From Schistocerca nitens (Eukaryota > Arthropoda > Insecta > Orthoptera > Acrididae): a stretch of 64,000 nucleotides of DNA. The DNA is taken from contig NC_064614.1 of assembly GCF_023898315.1 (NCBI RefSeq), positions 114,607,501 to 114,671,500 of the forward strand, read 5' to 3'. The notes beneath the pieces are model-generated. The model was given only the letters and a program-made list of their open reading frames with translations. It ran no database searches and was not told the DNA's origin. The position numbers were made by a program, and so were the translations under genes. This document shows positions 19,611 to 31,033 of this stretch, piece after piece. Position 1 is the first letter of the stretch. Each line of letters starts with the position of its first letter.

Positions 19611-20597
19611 CGGACTATTGCGACAACCAATACAGCTGATGCTACAAGAGTTCGTAATTTAGCCAATATATTTGGAAAAAAATTTCAACTGCTGTCATGT
19701 AAAATACGTTGTTAATTTAAATCAGAGTTGTTGGAGAACGTTTTTTGCCTTCTCCTTTTATAAGTTAGATCATTGTAACTCCTCCTGAAGATCAAACTCG
19801 TTAGGGAATAAGCGCACTGTAAAGCTGTGGTTGAAATACGAAATTTGTTTAACATGCAAATACAAGATAATGGCGGGTAAGTACCGCATACTCGTATTTT
19901 AAATGTAGAAACAAACAAAACGTCAGTTCTACTAAATACAATGTTTTCTATAGATCTATATTAGCGCTTGCGTTAATATTTTACATCGTGAGGTACTGTT
20001 TTGTGTTACAGGTCAAGTATTGTGTAGGATGTTTGGAAAGAAAGAGGTTTTGGAATCTATTTTTCTCCCTAAAATACACACGGGAAAGCCATAAATCGGA
20101 CATATATTGAAGGAGTAATGTCCTAAGTTCGGTACGCGCTGTGAATTTATACGCCGAAGCGCCATGTGCAGCGCTGTTAACATTTATACCACACTCAGCT
20201 TTCTTGGTCTTGTGTTCCCGATGGTGAGCCAAAACTACATCTCATTTCTGCAAGTGAATTATAATAGATGCTGCTCGCACTCACGCTTTATTTCCTGTAT
20301 AACTTCAAATGCATAAATCAGTTTAGATAATGTCTGGTGACATCGGTGCCCATAAATAGCGAACAAGAACTTATTTTCCTAGCATTCTAGTGGTTAGAAA
20401 TGGTTACCCAGCGGTATGACTTGACGTCTGTATTGTAAGACGATGGAGCGCCGTCGGATGTGAAGTAGTCATATTCGTCTTGCTGCATGCGGAAAAACAT
20501 GTGGTATGTGATGATAATACTTTTCGGTTACTAATGCCTCAAAACGAGTAGAGATTGCGTGAGTAGCCCCCATGGACAATGATCAGGCTCTGATTTT
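19611..20597. other. Unassigned AT-rich sequence
   Basis: No recognisable gene or repeat. The minus-strand frames at 19712-19918 and 19981-20232 have no support. Confidence 0.4.
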
Positions 20598-20609
20598 CAG
20601 TTCTCAAAA

Positions 20610-20804
20610 TGGTTCAAATGGCTCTGAGCACAATGGGACTTAACTTCTGAGGTCATCAGTCTCCTATAACTTAGAACTACTTAAACCTAACTAACCTAAG
20701 GACATCACACACATCCATGCCCGAGGCAGGATTCGAACCTGCGTCCGTAGCGGTCGCGCGGTTCCAGACTGTAGCGCCTAGAACTGCTCGGCCACTCCGG
20801 CCGG
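20610..20804 (-). mobile_element. SINE, type-A head, antisense
   Basis: Full-length, with a perfect 12-bp target duplication CAGTTCTCAAAA (20598-20609 and 20805-20816). Confidence 0.95.
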
Positions 20805-20816
20805 CAGTTCTCAAAA

Positions 20817-21204
20817 GTTACACGTTCTCTCAGGTGGCATTATCCCACAGCTAAAAAGATCTTACATAGAAAAGGAATTTCATATAGGAGAAAATTACAT
20901 TAGAAAATATACACTGTCTGCTACTCTTCCTGAACTTGGTGCTTCTAGAAAACATAATTTTTAAATTTTCGTACGTAGTTTTCCTAGAAGAACACGCCAT
21001 GAGGTTAGGTCGGCAAAAATAAAATTGCATACTCCTCATAATTGTGACATATTTGAGAAAATGACTCCTTGGTATGCTTGAAAAGCTCTTGAGTATGCAG
21101 CCGGATGGATTAGTTCTGATTGAACGAATTTTCGATTGCATAACTTACCATCATCAAGTTACCCCTGTTGACTGATGGCACGACACACCGCAGAAAACTC
21201 ACTC
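20817..21204. other. Unassigned sequence
   Basis: Nothing recognised; AT-rich. Confidence 0.4.
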
Positions 21205-23480
21205 TTTTTTTGAATCATCAGTCTTCTGACTGGTTTGATGCAGACCACCAAGAATTCGTCTCCTGTGCCAACCTCTTCATCTCAGAGTAACACTTGCAAC
21301 CTACGTCCTCAATTATTTGCTTGACGTATTCCAATCTCTGTCTTCCTCTACAGTTTTTGCCCTCAAATCTCCCTCTAGCGCCATGGAAGACATTCCCTGA
21401 TGTCTTAACAGATGTCCTACCAGCCTGTCCTTCTCCTTCTCAGAGTTTTCCACATATTCCTTTCCTCTTCGATTCTGCGCAGAACCTCCTCATTCCTTAC
21501 CTTATCAGTCCACCTAATTTTCAACATTCGTCTGTAACACCATGTCTCAAATGCTTCGATTCTTTTTTTTCCGTTTTCCGACAGTCCATGTATCACTACC
21601 ACACAATGCTATGTTCCAAACATACATTACCAGAAATTTCTTCCTCAAATTGAGTCCTATTTTTGATACTTGTAGATCTCTATTGGCAAAGAATGCCCTT
21701 TTTCCCAGTGCTAGCTTGCTTTCTATGTCCTTCTTGCTCCGACCGCAGTGAGTTATTTTGCTGCCTAGGTAGCAGAATTCCCTAACTTATACTTCTTCGT
21801 GATCACCAGTCATGATGTTAAGTTTCTCGCTGTTCTCACTTCTGCTACTTCTCATTACATTCGTCTTTCTTCGATTTATTGTCAATTCATATTCTGTATT
21901 CAGTAGACGGTTCATTGCATTCGGTAGATCCTGTAATTATAGCAATATCATAGAATCTAATCACTGGTACCCTTTACTTTGAATTTTAATTCCACTCTTG
22001 AACTTTTCTTTTATTTCCGTCATTGCTTCTTTGATTTATACGGGGCCTGTTCAGAAAGTAAGCTCCGATTGATTGCCAAATTGAAACCACAGTGAACATG
22101 AGAAATGTTTTACTTGTAACAATTAGCTACACCTTTCAGCTACTTCTCTACGTAGTCGCCGTTCTGACTTAGACTTTTGTCATAGCGTTGTACCAACTTT
22201 TCAATAGCCTCATCGTAGAAGGCAGCCGCCAGTGCTTTCCGCCAATTCTCCACGCTGGCCTACACCTCGTTGTCTGTGTCAAAATGTTGTCTTCAAAGAC
22301 AGCGGTTCATGTGACCAGAGATGAAACTCAGGGGGAGACAATTGCGGACTGTATTGTGGGTTATCTCACATTTCCATCTGAAAATGATGCAGGAGCATCT
22401 TCATTGCCCCTGCAGAATGCGGCTGAGAATTTTCTTGAAGAAGAAACAGCACGACAGTTATGTAATGTTAGCTGCATAGCTTCAGGCGAAATTTCTCACC
22501 AGGCCCTCGTACTTGGCGGCAGACACTATTTTCTAGACATCTTTACGCACTCACTGCGAGCTCAGAAATGAGAAGAGCGACGTGATGCTAACTGGGGTTA
22601 TACTAGAGACACTACCCAACACATCTGTGCAAAGCTTTATCGGATTTTCATAGTCGTTTCCATTTCGCGACCGATCGGAGCTTACTTTCTGAACGCCCCT
22701 CGTAGATTAAACAGTAGGGACCAAAGACTGCACCCGTGTCGTACACCCTTTTCAATCCGAGCACTTTGTTCTTGGTCGCCCACTCTTATTATTCCCTCTT
22801 GGCTCTTGTACACATTGTATATTACCCGTTTTCGCTACAGCTTACCTCTGTTTTTCTCAGAATTCAGAACACCCTGCACCATTTTACATTGTTGAACACT
22901 TTTCCCAAGTCGACAAATCCTACGAACAGCCTACACTCCAACATGAATAGTCGTTTTGTTGTCACTTACCCAACAATTTTAGAAATTTCTATTGAATGGT
23001 ATCTACCCCTTTTCTCTTACAAGATCTTAAGTCTTTTAAATTCTGGTTCTAACACTGGATCTCTTCTATATCGACTCCTGTTTCTTCTTCTATGACGTCA
23101 TCAGACAAGTCCCCCTCCCCCTCATAGAGGCCTTCAAAGTACTCTTTCCAGCTATCCGCTCTCTCCTCTGCATTTAAAATTGGAATTCTCACTGCAGTCT
23201 TAGTGTTACCACCCTTGGTTTTTAACCGAAAGAATTTTGTTTTCAGTTTTATATGTCGAGTTAGTCCTTCCAACAAGCAGATCTTTTTCGATTTCTTCAC
23301 ATTTTTCATACAGCCATTTCTCCTTAGCTTCCCTGTACTTTCTGTTTATTTCATTCCTAAGTGACTAAACATTGCTGTACCTCCTTCTGTTATCGATCAA
23401 CTGAAGTATCTGTTCTGTTACCCATGGTTTCTCCGCAATTAACTTCTTTGTACCTATGTGTTTGTTTCCAAACTCATTCT
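21205..23480 (-). mobile_element. RTE-like LINE, antisense, decayed, carrying a MITE
   Basis: The 3' end lies at 21205 (ATCATCAGTCTTCTGACTGG read on the plus strand). Minus-strand remains in order: 'LEGLTRHIKLKTKFF...EERADSWKEYFEGLYEG' (23309-23049), scattered RT pieces, then 'KRIEAFETWCYRRMLKIRWTDKVRNEEVLRRI' (21602-21417), the C-terminal region that follows RT in this LINE group. The family resembles 54179-57461 but is diverged and full of stops. A 662-bp MITE (22041-22702) is inserted in it. Confidence 0.75.
22041..22702 (+). mobile_element. Non-autonomous mariner-type MITE
   Basis: The ends CGGGGCCTGTTCAGAAAGTAAG and CTTACTTTCTGAACGCCCCT are TIRs, flanked by TA (22039-22040, 22703-22704). 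The TIRs extend about 30 bp. Removing it and one TA restores LINE continuity. The internal frame at 22188-22571 has no transposase motifs. A second, older copy is at 30933-32689. Confidence 0.85.
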
Positions 23481-23820
23481 ACAACAAGCAATTCTTACAG
23501 ATGTTTGTTAGTAAGTTGCTTTCACGATATTTCGTCATAGGGGTTCACGTTCTCGCATTTAAAACCCCGCCGCCACTCGCGTGGTGTACCCAGCTATCAC
23601 TGCGCATGCCTTGGATGTTTAATGTTTCTCGTGATATTCAGGAACCAAGATGTTAGAATTGCGCAGCTTTCTGCATTACATTCCGACAAATATACGAAGA
23701 CGTGTGACATCAAAAATATTTCGCATAAATATATCTTTTCAGCCTATAACTGATCTATAAAAAGAAAAAAAACAGAGCTGTGGCAGTTTTTGTATGACTC
23801 TGATCGAACATTTATTAATA
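23481..23820. other. Unassigned sequence
   Basis: No supported feature; possibly the 5' remains of the LINE. Confidence 0.35.
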
Positions 23821-23822
23821 TA

Positions 23823-24742
23823 AAGGGTGATTTAAAAAGAATACCACAACTTTAAAAATGTGTATTTAATGAAAGAAACATAATATAACCTTCTGTTATA
23901 CATCATTACAAAGAGTATTTAAAAAGGTTTTTTTTTCACTCAAAAACAAGTTCAGAGATGTTCAATATGGCCCCCTCCAGACACACGAGCAATATCAACC
24001 TGATACTCCAACTCGTTCCACACTCTCTGTAGTATATCAGGCGTAACAGTTTGGATAGCTGCTGTTATTTCTCGTTTCAAATCATCAATGGTGGCTGGGA
24101 GAGGTGGCCGAAACACCATATCCTTAACATACCCCCATAAGAAAAAATCGCAGGGGGTAAGATCAGGGCTTCTTGGAGGCCAGTGATGAAGTGCTCTGTC
24201 ACGGGCTGCCTGGCGGCCGATCCATCGCCTCGATAAGGTTTCATAACTAACCTTTTTCGTAGGACTCTCCATACAGTTGATTGTGGAATTTGCAGCTCTC
24301 TGCTAGCTCTGCGAGTCGATTTTCCTGGGCTGCGAACAAATGCTTGCTGGATGCGTGCTACATTTTCATCACTCTTTCTCGGCCGTCCAGAACTTTTCCC
24401 TTTGCACAAACACCCATTCTCTGTAAACTGTTTATACCAACGTTTAATACACCACCTATCAGGAGGTTTAACACCATACTTCGTTCGAAATGCACGCTGA
24501 ACAACTGTCGTCGATTCACTTCTGCCGTACTCAATAACACAAAAAGCTTTCTGTTGAGCGGTCGCCATCTTAGCATCAACTGACGCTGACGCCTAGTCAA
24601 CAGCGCCTCAAGCGAACAAATGTACAACTAAATGAAACTTTATAGCTCCCTTAATTCGCCGACAGATAGTGCTTAGCTCTGCCTTTTGTCGTTGCAGAGT
24701 TTTAAATTCCTAAAGTTGTGGTATTCTTTTTGAATCACCCTG
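23823..24742 (-). mobile_element. Mariner-like element with internal deletion
   Basis: The ends AAGGGTGATTTAAAAAGAAT and ATTCTTTTTGAATCACCCTG are TIRs flanked by TA (23821-23822, 24743-24744). At 920 bp it is some 500 bp shorter than the complete mariner-like elements nearby, because the middle of the transposase is missing. Confidence 0.9.
23952..24568 (-). pseudogene. Mariner-like transposase with deleted catalytic core
   Basis: The N-terminal half is clean: 'FCVIEYGRSESTTVVQRAFRTKYG' (HTH), the linker 'GKSSGRPRKSDENV' and a second HTH 'KSTRRASRELQIPQSTVWRVL'. Right after 'VMKPY' (near 24240) the sequence jumps to the third-Asp region 'WPPRSPDLTPCDFFLWGYV', which is in a shifted frame. The tail 'GGGHIEHL' is intact. 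The first two catalytic Asp are gone. The N- and C-terminal parts look young, so the deletion probably produced a mobile non-autonomous copy. Confidence 0.9.
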
Positions 24743-24744
24743 TA

Positions 24745-25234
24745 TTATAAATAACGATATTCCCGAATATCACTCCATAATGAGAACCATAGGTATATGT
24801 AAATGTGGTATGCAAATAAGCGAATAATCAGCCAGTCTAAATAGCAAGGACGTTGACACTGACTTGAGGCTTCTGAGTGGACCATTCCCAGTTAAACAGA
24901 TTTTAAAATAATATCACATAATAGCATCACTACAAGACGGAAATTACGCTAGAAATAAAAGGAAACAGAAAGATCCATATAAGCATCTTGTACTACACAC
25001 TGAGAGACTTGAACTGTCCTCATTATATGAGAGGTTAATAAAAACATTTACATTAAGCTCTACGCTAGATCAATATGAATTTATGGACTAGAATTAGGTT
25101 ACCTATGCCATTAGAAAAACCTTTAAAATTTCGTAAGCTGTTTTGTGGGCAATGGAGATTTTCCTGAAGGAGGTTAAAAGTATTCTGTTAGAATTATGTC
25201 TTATTTGTTTTTTGACGCCATTCATCAAACATAT
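24745..25234. other. Unassigned AT-rich sequence
   Basis: Nothing recognised. Confidence 0.4.
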
Positions 25235-25548
25235 TAAGAATGTTGCAGGCCTTTGAGTCTTTGAGATGTGGTGCTACAGAAATTGGGTGGCCTTATAAGG
25301 AAAGGAATGAGGAGGTTCTCCGCAGGATCGGCGAGGTAAGAACCGATGGAGAACACTGACAAGAAGAAGAGACAGGATGATATGACATCAGTTAAGGCAT
25401 CAGGTCATAACTTCCATGGTTTTTTGATACTGGAAGGAGCTTTAGAGGGAGGAAGACAGAGACTGGAATTCATCCAGCATATAATTGAGGACGTAGAGTG
25501 CAACTGCTACTCTGAGATGATGAGGTTGCGACAGGAGAGGAATTCGTG
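25235..25548 (+). mobile_element. RTE-like LINE 3' fragment, plus strand
   Basis: Matches the 3' coding end of this LINE group ('RRNEEVLRRIGE' equivalent, then the 'GRQRLEFIQHIIEDVECN' region in the frame at 25346-25549) and stops at GGAGAGGAATTCGTG, before the usual 3' end. It abuts a mariner fragment directly. Confidence 0.7.
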
Positions 25549-25550
25549 AT

Positions 25551-25860
25551 GTGACGCATCATGAAATCATGGAAAAACCAAAAGAAATGATTACGGATAA
25601 TCGCCAAGTCATAATCAGAGCTGTCGCTTATAATGTCAGCATATTAATTGACTCTTATCGAGAACTTTTTTCGCATTTTTTCGGTATGAAATGTGTGACA
25701 GCGAAATTTGTTCCAAAACTGTTAAATCCCGAACAAAAATAGCGGAGAATGCAAAGTGCTTAGAAGTCGCTAGACGAAGTCAACAGCTATACAGAATTAT
25801 TTAAATTTGTCATACTAGCTGATGAAACATGTATTTATGAATAAGATGACCAAAAAAATA
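25551..25860 (+). pseudogene. Mariner transposase N-terminal fragment
   Basis: The frame reads 'EIMEKPKEMITDNRQ', 'FFGMKCVTAKFVPKLLNPEQK', a stop, then 'RRMQSA', and reaches the first catalytic Asp region 'LADETCIYE'. This is the linker/HTH layout of mariners with a 'SAKFVPKLLN' motif. It is homologous to 28890-29570. C-terminal two thirds missing. Confidence 0.75.
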
Positions 25861-27036
25861 AAAAAAAGTCTTTAGAATGTACCTTTTTACAATATCAGTG
25901 TCATTCGTGAGTCCAAACGGACAAGGGGAATAGCACGACTATCATATTATTGTCTAAAGGTATACGAATCATTATTTTAGTACACCTTTCAGTAATAAAT
26001 AACCTTTCTTCCAAATATACAATTATAATCGGCAACATGCGTCAGACACCATTACAATAAAATAGCGATAGTTAATTGTACTCATCACTCTCACTTTTCA
26101 CCACATTTGAATTTGAAATCACAGATAAATCAACCATTTGTCAGTCTGAAACTTAACGTTTTCATTAGTTTTATCAGTGTGACAGCGTTTTCTTTCATCA
26201 AAAATAATGTAAATTTACAATACGATACATGTGATAGGCATTTTCCCATAATGTAATCTAAGAAAAACATTTAATCGATTATGTGCATTTCGCATGCTAC
26301 TTGAACTTTCATTCAGAAAGTAACACTGTTCTAGCAACATCGGTTAGCAGAGAACACAGTGACTTCCAAGAAATCCAGCTGAGAGCCTGACGGCTGCGGC
26401 GCTTCATACATAGATCGTCAGGAGTATGAAGAAGTTCGTTCGTCTACTCAGAACCGAATTGGTGTCTATGATTGAAAATCTCGAACCTTTGTACTATAAA
26501 ACCAAGGCATGTGCGAGATTACTGCTAAGATGGGACCGACTTTAGCACAGTGATTAGAAAAAGAAACCCTCACTGTTGCGCATCAGTACTCGGATGTTTT
26601 ATTAATGAATTCATCGTTGCAAAATCTTAAACATTGTGGAGTACTCTAATAAAACCTGGTATCGAACTGATAAAACAAAATAAGTCTAAAAATAAACTTT
26701 AAGGATGTTCCTGTTTGTCTTCGTGTTTGAGCATTGATGCACGTTGTCCTGAGGTAAAGCACTTATCCTGCGTCACTTGCACGACGGAATGTAGGCAACC
26801 AAACGTACACGGAAGTTTCAATGGGTTCCTCCCTTGCAGGCGGCATGATTGTTCCCTGGAAGCCGGGTACCCTGTTTGTAGCATGAACTTTGGATTATTT
26901 GGTTAACAATAGAAGAAGTGTCTCCGTGTGGTCCACTTGCGGACAGTAGTACGAAATACATACAGTGAGAGGCCCATTTAATATATTACTAATTAAAACG
27001 TAGCTACTTAGGGAAATAGGTGAAATATGTATCCTG
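25861..27036. other. Unassigned AT-rich sequence
   Basis: No gene, RNA or repeat recognised. The complementary short frames at 26699-26906 are unsupported. Confidence 0.4.
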
Positions 27037-27048
27037 TGAGTCTATGGC

Positions 27049-27246
27049 GCCAGCCGGTGTGGCCGAGCGGTTCTAGGCGCTTCAGTCCGGAACAGCGTGA
27101 CCACTACGGTCACAGGTTCGAATCCTGCCTAGGGCATGGATGTGTGTGATGTCCGTAGGTTAGTTAGGTTTAAGTAGTTCTAAGTTCTAGGGGACTGATG
27201 ACCTCAGATGTTAAGTCCCATAGTGCTCAGAGCGATTTGATTTTTT
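27049..27246 (+). mobile_element. SINE, type-A head, sense orientation
   Basis: Sense copy: tRNA-like head with A box GTGGCCGAGCGG and B box GGTTCGAATCC, then the common tail. Perfect 12-bp target duplication TGAGTCTATGGC (27037-27048 and 27247-27258). A short T-rich run replaces the usual GAACC end. The A-box sequence and long variable region suggest a tRNA-Leu/Ser-like ancestor. Confidence 0.95.
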
Positions 27247-27258
27247 TGAGTCTATGGC

Positions 27259-27548
27259 AATGACATGCTTCAATAAAATCGATGACGCGGTTTCTAAATC
27301 AAGGGAATTTTTTTGAAGGGAAATATACGTTCGGATGTCTTGTGTACGAGATGTGGTGAAAAAAGTAACGGGAACGTTGTAATTTCAGGTGATGTATTAG
27401 TCATACTCGCGCGATTTCTTTCATAGTTGCGTTGGTAAACATGTCTTAGGCCAGCCAGCATAGCTTCAGCCATATCAGACATTTAGTCTGTGGTCAGCTG
27501 TTAATAAGGCTACATGTGTTTTGGTACTAACAGCGAGTATTAATTATG
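27259..27548. other. Unassigned sequence
   Basis: Nothing supportable. Confidence 0.4.
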
Positions 27549-27550
27549 TA

Positions 27551-28869
27551 CACTACTGGCCATTAAAGTTGCTACACCACGAAGATGACGTGCTACAGTC
27601 GCGAAATTTAACCGACAGGAAGAAGATGCTGCGATATGCAAATGATTAGCTTTTCAGAGCATTCACACAAGGCTGGCGCCAGTGGCGACACCTACAACGT
27701 GCTGACATGAGGAAAGTTTCCAACCGATTTCTCATACACAAACAGCAGTTGACCGGCGTTGCCTGGTGAAATGTTGTTGTGATGCCTCGTGTAAGGAGGA
27801 GAAATGCGTACCATCACGTTTCCGACTTTGATAAAGGTCGGATTGTAGCCTATCGCGATTACGGTTTATCGTATCGCGACATTGCTGCTCGCGTTGGTCG
27901 AGATCCAATGACTGTTAGCAGAATATGGAATCGGTGGGTTCAACAGCCTCGAGATGACAGGCATCTTATCCGCATGGCTGGAACGGATCGTGCAGCCACG
28001 TCTCGATCCCTGAGTCAACGGATGGGGACGTTTGCAAGACAACAACCATCTGCACGAACAGTTCGACGACGTTTGCAGCAGCATGGAATATCAGCTTGGA
28101 GACCATGGCTGCGGTTACCCTTGACGCTGCATCACAGCCAGGAGCGCCTGCGACGGTGTACTCAACGACAAACCTGGGTGCACGAATGGCAAAACGTCAT
28201 TTTTTCGGATGAATCCAGGTTCTGTCTACAGCATCATGATGTTTGGCGACATCGCGATGAACGCACATTGGAAGCGTGTATGCGTCATCGCCATACTGGC
28301 GTATCACCCGGCGTAATGGTATGGGGTGCCATTGGTTACACGTCACGGTCACCCCTTGTTCGCATTGACGGCACTTTGAACATTGGACGTTACATTTCAG
28401 ATGTGTTACGACCCGTGGCTCTAAACCTTCATTCGATCCCTGCGAAACCCTACATTTCAGCAGGATAATACACGACCGCATGTTGCAGGTCCTGTACGAG
28501 CCTTTCTGGATACAGAAAATTTTCGACTGCTGTCCTGGCCAGCACATTCTCCAGATCTCTCGCCAATTGAAAACGTCTGGTCAATGGTGGCCGAGCAAAT
28601 GGCTCGTCACAATACGCCAGTCACTAATCTTGATGAACTGTGGTATCGTATTGAAGTGCATGGGCAGCTGTACCTGTACACGCCATCCAAGCGCTATTTG
28701 GCTCAATGCCCAGGCGTATCGAGGTGGTTATTATGGGTACTGATTTCTCAGGATCTATGCACCCAAATTGCGTTAAAATGTCACTTCTAGTATAATATAA
28801 CTTGTCCAACGAATACCCGAATATCATCTGCATTTCTTCTTGGTGTAGCAATTTTAATGGCCAGTAGTG
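27551..28869 (+). mobile_element. Tc1-like element, second family, complete ends
   Basis: 1,319 bp between TA dinucleotides (27549-27550, 28870-28871). The ends CACTACTGGCCATTAAA and TTTTAATGGCCAGTAGTG are near-perfect TIRs. It is the same family as 40593-41998. In-frame deletions relative to that copy shorten it. Confidence 0.95.
27782..28740 (+). pseudogene. Tc1-like transposase, broken
   Basis: Starts 'MPRVRRRNAYHHVSDFDKGRIV' with an intact HTH. The first Asp is present in 'IFSDESRFC'. Compared with the copy at 40823 it has two in-frame deletions (near 27946 after 'WVQ', and near 28238 removing four residues before 'VWRH'). A frameshift near 28430 puts 'QQDNTRPHVAG' and the 'SPDLSPIENVW' region out of frame. 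The tail after 28640 is also shifted. Not functional. Confidence 0.9.
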
Positions 28870-28889
28870 TATAAGTGGATCACAGAACG

Positions 28890-29570
28890 TGGACTAAACT
28901 TTACTGAAGAACGCAATAACGATTTAGGAGTGTTAACTATTGCTTTTGGTTACTCAATAACGAATGAAATCGTTAGAAGAAGGTCGTGAAGACTCTGACG
29001 ACCTCACAGGGCTCCCCAGCACACTACCAACAGATGAAATCATGGGAAAGTAAAAGAAAAGATTACGGACAATCGACAGTCGCTTGTAAAGCCGGCATAT
29101 TAATTGGCGCATACCAAGAACTTTTTCTGCATTTTTTGCGTATGACATGTGTGTCAGCAAACTTTGTTCCAAATGAGTTAAATTCCGAACAAAAATAGCG
29201 GCCGTTGCAAGGTATTCTGAAGTCGCTAGACGAAGACAACTCTGCGAAATTATTTAAATGTACATACTGGTTGATGAAACATGGGTTTATGAATATGACG
29301 TCCAAACGAAGACCCAGTAGTCCCAATGGAAGCAGTATGGATCGACAAGACCGAAACAACCTCAACGAGCGAGGTAAAGCGTGAAGGTCCTTCTGATTGT
29401 GTTGTTCGATTTTTACAGCGTTGTGTACCGTGACCTCTTGTCACAATGCCCCACGATCAGCAAGGGACACTGCGTACAAGTTCAATATTTTATGTGTAAA
29501 ACATTAAACAATCGGGGAGTTGTGGCGAAAGAATTCATGGGTTCTGCAAGCACGATATTGTAACTGCTCA
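28890..29570 (+). pseudogene. Mariner transposase fragment, decayed
   Basis: Homologous to 25551-25860 and longer. The linker is near 29030. The HTH end 'KLCSK*VKF' type region follows, then 'LVDETWVYEYDVQTKTQ' with the first catalytic Asp, 'SVKVLLIVLFDF', and a decayed stretch through 29560. Several stops; second and third Asp not visible. Confidence 0.7.
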
Positions 29571-30175
29571 TACTTCGTTGCTTGTTCGTTAACTTTTCTC
29601 CAAAAACAATACTTTAACGATGCTCCAGCCTCTATAATTGTCAGAAGTGCACTTTCTCTGTTTCCAAAGGTAAACTGAGGCGACAGTTTATTATTGTAAA
29701 AAAACGACTGAAAACTTTCCAATTAGTAAAATACACAATTTAACATTGGGAGCGCTGATGACTTGTAAATAAAAAAGTTAAACTCAAGGCTCACCACATC
29801 AATAAATGCAATTCTTAAAATGCATATGTCCAATGTGATAATTTGAAAAAATAATAATAATGGTCACTGCAGGTTGGCATATCCAAAATAAAATCGCCTT
29901 TGAAATACTAAGCAGTTGCAGCAAGAATTATTAATTACCATATGGCGTTTCTCGTTAACTGACAAAAACTTCTATTTATTAAGCAAATAATAAAGCTTAG
30001 CAACTGCACAAACGACTCAGGGTTTAATGATAAATGCCTACCACAAAAAAACCTTTCAAGTAAATACATTTTTCACACATATTTAATTAAGGAACAAGAT
30101 GCCTTGCCACTGAATACCAGCTTACGGCTACGCTGACCAATCTTAAGTGAACAATATTTCAATACTCAAGAAACT
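29571..30175. other. Unassigned AT-rich sequence
   Basis: No feature recognised. Confidence 0.4.
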
Positions 30176-30184
30176 TCAGTAACG

Positions 30185-30397
30185 AATGGTTCAAATGGCT
30201 CTGAGCACTATGGGACTTAACATCTATGGTCATCAGTCCCCTAGAACTTAGAACTACTTAAACCTAACTAACCTAAGGACATCACACAACACCCAGCCAT
30301 CACGAGGCAGAGAAAATCCCTGACCCCGCCGGGAATCGAACCCGGGAACACGGGCGTGAGAAGCGAGAACGCTACCGCACGACCACGAGATGCGGGC
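30185..30397 (-). mobile_element. SINE, type-B head, antisense
   Basis: 9-bp target duplication TCAGTAACG (30176-30184 and 30398-30406). The tail is that of the common SINE, but the head (antisense CCCGCCGGGAATCGAACCCGGG) is the type-B tRNA-like head also found at 515-715. B box GGTTCGATTCC is intact. Confidence 0.95.
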
Positions 30398-30406
30398 TCA
30401 GTAACG

Positions 30407-30932
30407 TTTAAGACAGATACAGAATAACAGAGTCAACGGCCGGCAGCCATGCAGACAAGTTCTTCAATGGGCTAAGGTGCTTTAGGGTTTACACAAAAAT
30501 AGTTAAGAATACAAGACGCCCATTAGTAATTATTTTAAAGGCACTTAAGCATACGTCCCAATACGCCTTTCTATACGTCCCAACACGCCTTTCTGACAGG
30601 CAGACTATCAGGCCTATAAACACAGTTACTTAAACGGGATTTAGAAGGAATTAGCTGTAGTGAATGGTAATGGAAACTTGTTGTATATATGAAGGCCCCC
30701 CGGCTTATGTAACGTATAACTGAAATATATACTCCAAAGTAAGGAAAACCCTTAACCTCAGGGAAATATAGGGAAGCAAACAACGTCAGTGGCCGATGAA
30801 ATATGTAGAAAGAATTAGAAGCCTGGCGGGCAGAAACAACAAACAAACAAATCACAATATAATTATTACTCACGTTAGTAACAAGTAATGTAGATTTACT
30901 AGAATCAGCTGGCCAGCTGTCTTACCAAAGTA
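30407..30932. other. Unassigned sequence
   Basis: Nothing recognised. Confidence 0.4.
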
Positions 30933-31033
30933 GGAGGACTATTCGAAAAGCAAGGTCCGATCAGTCGCGAAATAAAATGACAGTGAAAATCAAAAATGTT
31001 TTATTTGCAACAGTTAGCTACAGCTTCCAGCTA

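Noticed and set aside
27049-27246. tRNA-Leu/Ser gene
   Set aside because: The tRNA-like part is the head of a SINE with target duplications.
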